From Suillus spraguei (taxonomy: Eukaryota; Basidiomycota; Agaricomycetes; Boletales; Suillaceae), in assembly GCA_016800925.1 (NCBI GenBank), contig JABCPU010000895.1, positions 1 to 22,301 on the forward strand: a DNA stretch of 22,301 nt, in the 5' to 3' direction. Made by a program: the position numbers and the translations under genes. Shown here in pieces: positions 1-10,839 of this stretch. Positions within the stretch are counted from its first letter, which is position 1. Every line of letters starts with the position of its first letter. Below the pieces are notes generated by a model. That model was not told where the DNA came from. It did not search any database and saw only the letters and a list, made by a program, of their open reading frames with translations.

Positions 1-1394
1 ATGGCTGCTCACGACACGCTGGCATCAGCATCTGGTCGGACAGCGCCGCAAGATCTAATGAACTTGGTGGCCATACCGAAGGGGAACGATGACCGGATGC
101 CTCTCCTGAAGGAGAATGTCGAAGCATACTACGACAGTGCTCTGGCTCTACTGTACATGATGGACGAGCTTACTCTTCAAAGACTGAATTCACCTGATCC
201 ACAAAAAGAGTGAGTTCCCCAACATGAAAAACAAAACAAGCGGGCGTCCGCTTATTTTTTTTTTATCACCACTCCAGGGGCATCTCGAACACGCCATTTC
301 ACGCGCACCAAAACAAGGAGACGATGCAGAAATACATACTGCCGATCGTATCCTTGTTGGCGATGCTGATGCGAAGCAACCCCTCAGAACCATTTCATTT
401 TGAGAAGTCCAAGGATCTGGAGGATGCGACGAAAGCCCTGCAGATTAGGTTGGACCTCGGAGCAGATCCAGAAATCATATCAATGCACATCCACAGAATC
501 CTCACGTCGATATGGACGACGCGATGGACGCAGACAGATGAAAATCCTATCGCCGATCCCACAGAGCTGTGTCTGGCGCTGCTCACGGTGCAGAGAGATG
601 GCTCATTCAAAGAGGCAAAAGATGTGACTGGGATCATAGCCAAAGATGAGTTCTGCATGCGGGCAACTTTTGTGAGGGAAATCAGAGATAGACTGGCCAC
701 AGGGATGGCAGCAGACCAGGAAGAAGCTTGCAATGCTTTGGAGCCTTGGTTCACAGAAAAGAAATACTCAACGTTTTCACGTCTCAGATCCCTGCAGCAC
801 CGTGCCTCGAGCATCGCATTCACGACCAACAGCCTTCCATGCATCTATTGGACGGACACGGTTCATTGGCGCACGATGCTGTACAAAGGCAATAGGATAG
901 ACCTCGACGACGTCTGCAGGATGTTTGTGGCGATAGAAGAGAGACTGGTGGAGGTATGGGAAGAGACGGTGCTGATGAACGTCAAGATCAGGACAGACTA
1001 CGACTTCATCGCCGACGATCTGACCAACACAGACGTGGGCTACTCCTTCCTCACCGACGCGCGAAATGAATGTTTTTCCAGAAGAGATCGGTTATTGGAG
1101 TCATTCTTTAGCGATGAGAAGATCCTCGAGCACTTTTCTGTGGTCAGGGAGAGCGAGCTGGTATGGAACCGAGGAAGACTCGTAGAATGGCTGCAAGCCT
1201 ACGCCGAGCTTCACAGCCTTCTGCTACTGCGATGCGAGATGCTGAGTGGCTCACCAGCCAGAGGAACGGAACTGACGGCCATGATGTATCGCAACACCTC
1301 CACTCGCACGACCCGCAGCCTAGTAGCGATGGGCAAGCACATCACGATACTCTGCATGTACTATCTATATGTTTTCGCGACTACGCCCCCGTAA
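1..1394 (+). CDS. Partial, C-terminally truncated OrsD/RecQ-associated family protein (middle domain)
   Basis: The gene enters from the left edge and reads in frame 1 to a TAA at 1392-1394. Exon 1 (1-209) ends at a GTGAGT donor, the intron is 210-277 with a T-rich tract and CTCCAG acceptor, and exon 2 (278-1394) resumes in frame, giving 441 aa in this window. The product matches the middle domain of the large gene at 3717-10213: both have a GYSFL motif and a later RGT(E/Q) block (here PARGTELTAMMYRNTSTRTT). In the other gene this domain continues into a recombinase-like block and a RecQ helicase. Here it stops about 25 residues after RGTE, and the last codons (near 1360-1391) no longer resemble the family. 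The following DNA is CGTCACTGC-rich repeat. I infer a truncated, probably non-functional copy. Homology to the second gene is seen directly; the biochemical role is unknown. Confidence 0.72.
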
Positions 1395-1680
1395 TCGTCA
1401 CCGTCACCGCTCCTGCCTCTTATGGTACCGTCACTGCTTCTTTTTTTTCCCATCACTCGGATTTTCCTTCCGATGTTACGTTCTCCTTACAGCACCGTCC
1501 CTGCGTCACCGCTTCTTTTCTTCTCACAGCCTCCGTCACTGCTGTCTTTTGGGTTGTCTTTACAGCATCGTCACTGCGTCACTGCTGCGTGTCGCCTCCC
1601 ACGACCTGCAGTCGTCACTGCGTCACTGCCCCTCAAAAGTCGCGATCCTTACATCACCGTCCCCGTCACTGCTGGGCATC
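1393..1680. repeat. CGTCACTGC-rich imperfect direct repeats
   Basis: The motifs CGTCACTGC, CCGTCACTGCT and CGTCACCGCT recur about ten times, separated by pyrimidine-rich stretches such as CTTCTTTTTTTTCCC and CTTTACAGCAC. The repeat begins exactly where the upstream coding sequence loses family similarity. It leaves several plus-strand frames open by composition only; none resembles a protein. Confidence 0.6.
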
Positions 1681-1698
1681 CGAAACTCTGTTGCTGTG

Positions 1699-1728
1699 CT
1701 CTCTCTCTCTCTCTCTCCTCTCTCTCTC
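1699..1728. repeat. (CT)n microsatellite
   Basis: About 30 bp of nearly pure CT dinucleotide, with one CC interruption, follow the CGTCACTGC repeats. From here to 2100 I see no gene and no other feature. Confidence 0.85.
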
Positions 1729-2102
1729 AGACTCAAGCTCGTCCTCGTCGCATTCGGATCAGGTTCAATTGATTTTTGCATGTCTTCCTCCTTCTTTTCT
1801 GCACTCATCTTTTCAGATGCCCATCTGTCGTCTTCAAACGTTCAGCACCCACCGGCCTCACCAATCCAGTGTTTCGACGTCTTTTTGGGTCGTGCCTGAA
1901 GCAAAGCCAGTTTTTCTCAAGTCTTGCATCACTGGCTCAAGTCGTTGCTTTTGATTCTCACTTTCGAGCGCAGGACGCTGCAACCCAAACCCGCCCATGG
2001 TTAGTCCTTTGTATGGGAACTGATGTCAACCGATTCGTTTGTAGGACGTCAGAACGTCTTCCGCCCGTCTCCTGCTGTAACCCCTGGCTCTCGGGAATAT
2101 TA

Positions 2103-2988
2103 CAGCTCTTTGCATAAAGGATGGCACTGGCGTGAATTCTTCGTTCATCAGCAAATGTCAGACTTGGTGAACTTTTGCTCGTGTAGGCTCATACTACCCT
2201 TGTTATCATCCTCACAGCGTGGATTTCGCAAGATCAGTCGTGACATGAAGCTTGCAGCAATCCAACTCCATGAACGGAACCTTCTAAGCCTTCGCGATAT
2301 CCTAGATTGCTGCGGATTTTTAGACGCGCTTGGTTTCGGATTTTGAAGCTCTGGCACGAAACTGGTGATGTCGTAGACCGTCAGCCTGACACAGCAATGC
2401 GTGCTCTTGATCATGAAGATGTTGATTGCCTGCTTCGCCTTGTAAGACAGAATCCTGACTATTTTTTTTGGACGAGCTCATGCGCCTCCTTGCAACAAAT
2501 CAATTCGTATCTGTCCGTTTCACAACAATCTTTCGCGAGCTCGAACGTGCTGATGTGAGCTACAAGAAACTCGAGCGCGTTGCCATGGAACGCAACGAGA
2601 CTCTCCGTGCTGCATTCATCGCACGCATGGCTCAGTATGATCCATCAGAGTTGGGATTTATAGACGAGACGTCAAAAGATGAGCGGACACCTGGTAGACG
2701 CTATAGATGATCAAGGACAGGCACAGGTGCAGAGAAGAAGCCGGTGTTCGTGCGCAGACGGCGGACATCCACGGAAGCCCTCCTCACACTTTGATTCGAG
2801 TGTCGTCCTCATCAGATCCATTGGAATCAAGGTCAAGGCTGTCATGCTCTAGCAGGCTCTTGTGTTTTTTTGGAGGCAGGAATAGTTATATACAGCATGA
2901 TGATAATGAATTACAGGAGAAATGAGTGCATAACGAGCAAAATCTAACGAAAAATTCATGCCAGTGCCATCCTTTATGCAAAGAGCTG
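2103..2988 (+). mobile_element. Internally deleted Tc1/mariner-type transposon, copy 1
   Basis: The ends are inverted repeats beginning CAGCTCTTTGCATAAAGGAT at 2103 and, on the minus strand, at 2988. The first 29 bases are identical and about 42 align with two mismatches. TA dinucleotides at 2101-2102 and 2989-2990 fit the TA target duplication of the Tc1/mariner superfamily. The 886-bp body carries remnants of a transposase with an HTH region and a DDE-type FIDE block, but the rest of the catalytic domain is absent. Complete elements of this group are usually near 1.3-1.8 kb, so this is a non-autonomous deletion derivative. The right inverted repeat has lost about 27 bp compared with copy 2 at 20969. 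Confidence 0.82.
2230..2710 (+). pseudogene. Broken Tc1/mariner (DDE_3-like) transposase remnant
   Basis: Three frames carry consecutive parts of one protein. An HTH-like N-terminus (RDMKLAAIQLHERNLLSLRD) is read near 2230-2320. A second helical part (FRILKLWHETGD) is near 2330-2460. A final part at 2468-2710 contains YDPSELGFIDETSKDERTPG. The GFIDE aspartate fits the first catalytic Asp of the DDE domain, and DERTPGRRYG resembles the DERT-RRYGW block of fungal IS630/Tc1-like transposases. The second and third catalytic acids are missing. At least two frameshifts and a large internal deletion make it non-functional. Confidence 0.75.
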
Positions 2989-2990
2989 TA

Positions 2991-3716
2991 ATATTCTATC
3001 GGTGATGCGAATATTGCCGTCTGATCTCTCGTGACACTGAAGCTTTGGAATGTGTTGTTCTGTATTGCGAACTCCATGTTAGTCTTCTGGTTCGGTCAAA
3101 TTATTGTACGTTGGAGGAATTGATGTGTATATCAGATGCTGATATGAGAACCAGAGGACCACTAATGATTTTAAATTTAGGGTGCGTCCATGCTCGAGAA
3201 GAAATAAAATGGGATGTTGAGCACTGACGGTGCCTGATTGGAAGAGGTGGTCCTCGGTGTGCTCCCACATTGGGCCATACCGAAAGCATGAGACATCTGA
3301 TTCTGGCGTGATAGAATGGTGCTAGAATTCTGGGGAGTTGTCTTATGGAAATGGTAGTTTTGCATCAAAGGCTTCCGCTTCTCAGGCTGTCCTGGGCATC
3401 CACAGGTGAACAAGCAGATCTAGGCATGTCATTCAGTCCATCAATGGTGGGTAGAGGTTTTCAACGCCGAAAAGCTCTGACTGGTGCATCCAACATGGAT
3501 CGATATCATCACAAAGGAGTCATTGCTCATCACTGTGACACACCAACATGCAGAAACAGACAAAGAATGGTAAGAAATGGAAATGGTAGCTCTACGGTAT
3601 TGCAGACAAGAGTTTCTATGTGCTAGGCCAGCCAGCGGTTCGACGACCTAGTCATTTTCCCATTAGAGACGTTATTCCTGAGATGAATGAAAAGAAAGAC
3701 TCACGTTGCTCATGCA
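2991..3716. other. Stretch without recognisable gene
   Basis: Short open frames exist, the longest a 93-codon plus-strand frame at 3345-3626, but none has a recognisable domain or clear splice structure. The stretch separates mariner copy 1 from the stop codon of the large minus-strand gene and would hold that gene's 3' untranslated region and polyadenylation site. Confidence 0.4.
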
Positions 3717-6700
3717 TCACATGAAAAATCTAGGCTTTGATTTCTCGATCTCGCCGCAAAACCAAAGGAACGCCTCCAAGCAATTGTTATACTTCCCTTG
3801 CTCGGCGTGTTCCTGGACAGCCCAAGCAATGAACTGGTCTAAGGTCGAGAGTGTCTCTCCTACAGCAACGTCCCGTATCAGCAGTTCCTTGAACTTATCT
3901 TGTTTCCACATGCTGAAGACTGCCTTGAAGATAAATCCAGCAAAGGGGCATGTAGACCCTTTCCTGTACACGAAACCAGCATGGCACGCGGGTTGCTCAC
4001 CGTTGAAGTTCTTCGACTGTGGCAAGCAACATTGAAAGCAGTAAGAGAAAGGAGCGAAAGTGAACATTCTCTTGAATGCATAGTACTCTTCCATGGGCAT
4101 GGCCTTCATTTCGGCGCAGTCGATGTCGTTTGCTTCCAGGACCAGTTTTGCCCGCCTCCCAAAATCAAATGGGCAATGGCCTTTCAGCACCTCCATGTAC
4201 TTGTCAAGGCGTGAGGTCTTTGCAAGACGACTCAACATCGCATCATTCACCCTGACTGCTCTGTGTGCAAAGGCGCGGGAATTGCTGGGGAGTGAAGAAG
4301 GAGGGGGCGGTTCTACCTTTGAGGAGGTGGGCATGGATGGTTGGGATGCTGACTGTCGAATCGGTCAGTGATGGCACGTCAAATAACAGAAGCACTGGAG
4401 ACATACCATGAATGGATTGTCACTCTCTGGCCTTGAGGGTCGCTATAAGAGACAGACAGTCAGCATAAGCAGACTTTCTCAGATGCGAGCGACTCACGGG
4501 CTGATGAAGGACCTCCATAGCATCAAGAACCAATGCTTGAGAACGGGTTATCTGAGAGTTTGAGTTGTCATACAACTCATCGCTGTCCTGGGATGTTGGT
4601 GGTGCAGGGTTAGGATCCTGTGATGCATCGTGAATACCAATGGAGATGTCTTGGATGGTATCAACACGTACCGTCTGATGCGAGGCTGATGCTGATGCGA
4701 ACACAGGAGGTGCAGTCTGCATGACATCGGCGCCTTCATTGGAAGGACCTCCAAATGGATGAAGAGGTGCGAAAGGGGTGTTGATAGCCTGTATTGCGAA
4801 TTGCTGCATAGGGCTGTTAGGGACACACACGTCGCAAGGGATCCAGTCAGAGTTTTCAGTGCAACGGGCTGCGAGATCTTCGCCATCCATGCAGAGCATG
4901 GTGGTGTATCGTCGACATTCCTCACCATGGACTACATCCTGCAGTTGGTCGATACAGTGCTTCTGTGCTACCTTCACTCCGCGGAAGGACGTGATCCCCT
5001 CAGCGTCCGTGACAAAAAATACATGGGATTCCCTTCCATCTCGACCGGCGCGACCCATCATCTGGTTGTTGACTGTCAGTCCGTATGCCGGCCTGAAGAT
5101 CACCACATATCGGACGTTGGATCTATCCATACCCTGTGCAAAAGCCGTGGTGCACGCCATCACCTTGCATTCCCCTCGGTCCCAGAGGTCGAGATTATAG
5201 GCCTTGGTGTTGCCTGGCTCGAAGAGTTCACTATGATAGACTGCGCACGTATTTTGTGACGCAAAGAGCGTGGTGTCTCCCTGCGAGGAAAAGAATACAA
5301 GCATGCGTTCTTCATCAGTCAACCTTGCGTTCAAAGCATGAACAAGGTGGGCCAAAGACTGCCTCGCTGCGATGGGCTGTACATGGATGACGTGGATTCC
5401 GATCTCCGGACGGTTTGTCGATGATCTGACTTGAGCGAGGTCTGTGACCTTGATGCCGAATGGTTTGACGAAGTGTCCCAGCTGGTGTGGAGGTATGGTG
5501 GCGGACAAGAGGTTGATTTGTATGCGCATGCTACCAAATTGTCGGGCCAGACTTTTCCACCTGTTGACACGATTTGGATGGCAATTGATAACATCGTGAA
5601 ATTCATCTATAAAGGCTCTGCTGAACTTTTTACCGAGAGGGGATACAAGGAGACTGTGGGGGCTATTGATGAGCGACTGCATAAAGTGGGACGGGACTGG
5701 CATTCATACCTAGCAAATGCTTCACTGGAGCAATGCTCAACCTGGACGAAAAGAATTTGAACGTTGTCCGGCACCTCTTTGGAGCGAGAGTAGTTGTGAC
5801 ATCTCAGTCCGGTGGCGACCGCTTTTGCATACTGTTCTTCAAGCAAAGCAACAAACGGGCATACCACGATGGACTTTGCTTCATCGTCCATCGCTGAGGG
5901 CACCATCCACAGCATACTTTTACCACCTCCTGTCTTCATGGCGACCATGACATCGCGATCCTCAGTCATGACGGCAATGAGAGCATCCATCTGCGCCTTG
6001 CTCTTTTCTCTTGCGGCGGGATCCTTCATAATACGTCTGATCGCGTGTCGAATATTCTCTCTAACCTCCAGAACTGCAGGCGGCGGCGAGGAAGGTCGAC
6101 TGCTATCAGGAACTATGAAATCAGACGAGTCATCATCGCTGAACAGGCTGACAGCAGCATTGCTGTTGGCTTTTTGAACCGAGGGGCTGTCGTCATCGCT
6201 TGACAGAATGATAACGTCCATGTCCACCTCCTGGACAGGGGTCTGAAGTCGCCGAAGACGCTTGATGTTCCTGGATACTTTCTCCTCATCTTCCGCGTCA
6301 CTGATGTGGTCCATGGCATGTTTACGGTTCCGGTATACAGGGCGTGTCAATGGGCTTGAGCTAAAGTTGGACTGGAAGGAGGACTGAGGTGGTGCGACGG
6401 AGTCTTGGTTGACTGCAGCAATGGTAGGCTCAGGTTCGTACGCCCTGCCCTTGCCTTTATAGTCAACTGGGATGAGTCGAGGCTGGCCAGGTTCATATGC
6501 CCTGCCCTTCCCCTTGCGGTCTATGATGGGGGAGATGATGCTCGAGGACTTGGATGAGTGTACACTATCAAGGCTGACTTTGGCGTTGGACGAAAGAAGG
6601 CGACCGGATTCATACGCCCTACCCTTCCCCTTGTCATCAGGGATGGGCAATGTTTCAGGGTGATCACTGCTTGGGAACATGAGGTCGTCAATGGATTCAC

Positions 6701-9700
6701 ATGGAGAAATACATCGAATAGATGAGGCCGGCAGTGAATTCGACAACAGGCTTCCACAGTCTATGAAACCACTTGCAGCGGGTGAAAGCTCCCCACCAGA
6801 CGTTATTTCTACAAAGATAAAATGAGATCGTGGGCTGGATAACACGGTGCTTGCACTCACTAGAAGAAGAACCAAGAGATACGACACCTAGTTGTTCATC
6901 ATGTTCTCGAAGGACGGCGGAGATGGAGTCCTTCAGAGTTACCTTGAACTCGGTGGCAAAAAATGTGTCAAGATGCGTTTGGACTGTTTTCATGAGTTGG
7001 GCGGACATCAACTCAAAGGTTGTTCCATTCGCCTCATTCCTTTGCTTGACTCGAATTGCCTCTGGAGGAGGAAAGGGTCCAAGACCAAGCAAGCTGTGCC
7101 ACAGATCCCGAGCCATCTATGCTTGCACATGCTGTTGTTGGAAAGTCGAGGTATGCCTCCGTGAACTACGGCATAATGACTGTGGTCAATAGCAGTGGAG
7201 TGATCTGCAGACTCGGCAAGGATGCTGTCAGCTTGATCGTAAGAGTCGTCTGCCGCTATGAACTCGCGGCCCATGGTGATCGCGCCTTGACGGAAATCTC
7301 TCAAGCCCCACCGACAATCGAAATAGTCTTGATTCCACTGGTGGAGTTTGTCCGAAAATTTTTGCAGCCGTGATTCGCGCCCTTCGCCGACACAAAGATA
7401 GCTGAAACACCAGCTTTGTGGTGAGAAGACACCAAGAGTTAAAGACGATGGACCGTGCTCACGTTTTGTAAAGATGCTCCGATTCCTTGCCATATGCAAC
7501 GCTGGCTAAGATGGCCTCGGCATTGCGCAACCCTCCTCCCAGCACTTCGAGGACCCAGAAGGCCAAGTCCTTAGGCACGAATCCAGGGGTGCAGGAGTCT
7601 CGATCAGTGATGCCAGTCTTCTTGCTGTACCCGTGAGGATAAACATTTCGTTTCCTGCCATGAAGAGGTTGCGATGCCTGTCCGCGTTGCACAGCTGGTG
7701 ATCGATAAATTGCGTTCCACGGCAGGAAATGTGGGTGGTGATGTACAGTAAATGGTAAAGAGGTTCCCAGACCCGCATAGTCCGTCTGAGCAATTCTTTG
7801 ATTGCAGGAATGTTCCATGCGATGCGACCTTCGTTGTCCACCATGGCAAGGTCATACTCCTTCACGAGGAAGAAGAACAGAGAGTGTCGCTTTTCGTAGA
7901 ATGGCTGTTCTGATAAGAATGAATAGCCTCTAGTGGAGTTGGTGTGGTCGTCCGTCACATGATTCGGAGTGCCGGTCAAGATGATGTTGTCACCAGTGAG
8001 GGCAGCATAACGCAATTTAAAGTCATTCAGTATTCCTTGGATGCCCTCTCGAAGCTTTTCCATGCGCATAGTTTGGGTGCCAATAGTGATAGACTGCACC
8101 TCGGGATCCACATACACATTTGGCTCTTTCATTTGATTAAAGGCGAGTGATGATGCATACTGCTGCATCTCATAGATGAAATTGAAAGTGGTCGGAGCCC
8201 CGAGGCGCAGCGCACGGTGATGAATTCGAGCCACGCGCCTTGCAATGTAGATGTCTGATCAGATGGTGAAAGACAGTCACATGAATATTTGGCTCACTGG
8301 TGGTCGTCAGGATGCACAGAATCTACATCCTTATCTTTATCCATGAGTGCTTCCAGCAGTGAGGTAGCATTGCAAAAGTACTTGAATTTTGCGAGATCTG
8401 GGGTAAGGGCTGCAGGTTCACTGAAGTTTCCGTCTGCGCGTAGCGCCCTCAGCCAGACAGCTCGCTGTATGGGGTTTGCCCAGCGATCGGTGACGCACAA
8501 GGTCGGGTCACTATCGACCAGTGACCATGCCAGCTCATGGTAGGCTACCATCCTCTTACGGGGGGTGCTACCATCATTTGGAGGATGGCCAAGAGGCCCT
8601 GGAGACACTCGGTTTGCAGCGTTGAAAGAGAGAACGAGAAGTTCAGTGGGAATCCGAGGTGAATACGAACGATGTTACGGATTAATTGGATCATGAAATT
8701 GGGATATTCCGTGTTATCATTCGACACAGGCCTCCAATGAGTGTCCCTGGTCAATCGTAGGGTGTGAACAATGTTGCAATTAAGCCGGAGTGCAAGAACT
8801 CACTGGTCTCGTGGTATGGCGTCCCCGTGGAGCAGGATTTTTGAGAGGGTTAACCTGTGAGGGTGACCGTCTAGGATGGTAGATGCTTTCGTCATGTGGT
8901 CTTCGATTGCAACAGCAAGACGGATGAGGAGGCCACTGTGCTCGTCTGGCGTATGTTTTTTCTTGATTTCATCGGCTGCTCGCCTCTGAGCCCTGTCCAT
9001 ACGGATTTCGGGTGCAAATCTATCCCAACCCATGCATCGGACGAGGGGAGTCCGTTCTCGTTCAGTGTCAGCTGGAACGACCAATGGGACATCGAACGTA
9101 GGCAAAAATGAAGCCTTGAGGGTGGCTTTTAAGTCAGGTCTAACGCAAGAGACAACGTTAGCCCCGATCTCAAAGTATGAGTTCCCTACTGCAGTGAAGA
9201 TACGTTGCACGAGGCAAGGCCTGTACCGGATCTCTCTCAAACCGCTGGCACCATGCTTTGTCCTACCATGTCTTTGCATCACCTCCACATTTTTCACACA
9301 ATAAGTGCATTCGGCCGATGCTGTACAGGCCAAACCTTCGCTTGGCTCTGCGATGAGCTGGACAGGTGGACCGCCACTTGCCGGTAGCTTGACATCCTCC
9401 GCTTTCTCATACAGGTTTGATTTGGAGCAAAAATTCAAAAAGCCTCCACATCTGATGAAGGCGCCTGGTGAAGGAAAACATTCATTTATGTAAGATTGGA
9501 GAACTTCAGGAACTGATAGACCTGCCTTGTATGATGGGTGATAATTTGCCCTGTGACCGCTGACCATCTCAGAGGTCAATGCCACACCGCAGGAGTGACA
9601 GATAAGAATTTTGAGTGCAGTATGCATGCAAACGCCCATGGCATCCAAGATGCCATTAGACTTCAAGTAGTCTGTGGATGGCAAGAGAGGTACCCTGTCG

Positions 9701-10213
9701 GAACCCACAGCTGTAAAAATCAACACAGATGTATATATCAGCTACCTGTACTCTGCCCAACAACAAATCACATCTTACTTGAGGCATCAACTCCCTCAGG
9801 GAAGATGACAGCTGGCGCAGAAACCTGCACTGAGCAGTCGCCATTGCCTGGAATTGTCTGCTGTCCTGCAAAAGCTCCAGTCAACAATAAATACGGGATG
9901 ACAATGAGCGGGACATTTCACCATGCTCACCTGTTGAACCACTGGCAAACACTTTGGTATCAATGCCGACACCATGATCGGTGAAGATATGGTTTTCCAT
10001 AGAGTCACGCTGTCTGACATGCTTCCCGCACTCAGGCCAGGGACAGGCATAACCCTCATTTGAGTTCATGACAACGTACTGACAGCCATTCACGTTGAAG
10101 GGAACTGGCACAGCATGGTAGCGGTGACGATGCTTCCGTGCAGCAGTTGTGTTTGCAAATGGAGCAAGTGCCGCGCAGGTTGTGAAAGAACAAGCAAGAT
10201 GGTTATCTGGCAT
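3717..10213 (-). CDS. OrsD-like zinc finger / recombinase-like / RecQ-type helicase fusion protein
   Basis: My model has ten exons: 10213-9931, 9865-9779, 9710-8804, 8746-8298, 8238-7463, 7401-6861, 6808-5710, 5653-4498, 4442-4407, 4352-3717 (stop TGA at 3719-3717). Most introns are 52-68 nt with GTGAGT/GTATGN donors. The acceptor of intron 4 (8239-8297) is uncertain. Domains in order: two C2H2 fingers in the first 75 residues (CSFTTC...HRHRYH and CPWPECGKH...HIFTDH), an OrsD-like (DUF3505) region to about residue 425 with more Cys/His pairs, a middle region (about 430-1010) with CRGTQ, GLRDFRQ and DHSTAIDHSHY blocks, an acidic linker, then a RecQ/SF2 core: MKTGGGKS (Walker A), VCPFVALLEEQ (Ia), DEFH (II), LLSATIPP (III), QMMGRAGRDGR (VI) and a Cys-rich block ending CDVC like the RecQ zinc site. 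A Cys-rich C-terminal domain (CFQCCLPQ) follows. Expected role: ATP-driven 3'-5' DNA unwinding in the nucleus. Three apparent -1 frameshifts lie at 8560-8565, 7630-7632 and 7107-7109. With them corrected the frame closes at about 1990 aa. Helicase call is firm, OrsD likely, recombinase similarity is inference. Confidence 0.8.
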
Positions 10214-10280
10214 ATTGAATGATTTGGTAGAGATAATATTTGCGCTGTATTGCTAGAGGGCAGATGGTTGTCTCTGCTCA

Positions 10281-10288
10281 TTTTTATA
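10281..10288 (-). promoter_or_regulatory. Possible TATA box of the OrsD/RecQ-like gene
   Basis: TATAAAAA on the minus strand lies about 70 bp upstream of the ATG at 10213, a plausible core-promoter distance. It is called on motif and position only. Confidence 0.35.
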
Positions 10289-10839
10289 TGATTTCTTGCT
10301 GAATACACAATGTTGCACCTGCAGGGATGCAAAGGAACAGATCTATGCTATGCTGGAAAAATACTAGAAATTTTCAACAACGTATTCGCTTGTGACTAGC
10401 TCATGGCATATGGAAAAAAAATATACTCCCTAGGGCGGAAATTTTCAAAGGCACGGTTGCTTGAGATTATGGGGCACTTAGCTTGTAGGCAATTAAGTTC
10501 ATTGATTCCGTATGACCGCTCAGTGGACTGAAAAACAAAAACCACCGCATAAAATCGATCACTTTAGAAATACGGCAGGACTGTGCCTCTATTAGGATGT
10601 TTCCTTGTTTTCATTCAATTCGGTTCCTCATATCAGTCCCCGCCATCCCTGTTGTGACCAATCAACATTTTTTTCGCGCTCCGAGGAATGGAGGCAATGC
10701 TACTAACGCATATATGATTAGTGTCTGCCCAAATATGAAGATAGGACCACAATGTCTTCCGTGCCAATAGGCTTCCCAACAAACAATTAAGACTGCATGG
10801 GCAGTCATGAATGTAGTAATGGACATGAATCCCTGCATT
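10289..10839. other. AT-rich intergenic stretch, no gene seen
   Basis: No coding frame with recognisable content and no obvious repeat is seen. It separates the promoter side of the helicase-fusion gene from the dioxygenase relic. Confidence 0.4.

Noticed and set aside
1163..1954. Plus-strand 263-codon frame overlapping the end of the first gene
   Set aside because: It starts inside the real coding exon in another frame and runs through Ser/His/Thr-rich translation of CGTCACTGC repeats.
4759..5259. Plus-strand 166-codon frame opposite the helicase
   Set aside because: It is the antisense shadow of the RecQ C-terminal exon, which has clear motifs VI and zinc-site residues.
7090..7160. Break near 7107 as a certain intron (GTAGTT to CATAG)
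   Set aside because: It keeps frame and remains possible, but the donor is weak and the skipped sequence reads like protein (PRLSNNSMCKHRWLG) that joins the next frame with one added base, so a one-base loss is preferred.
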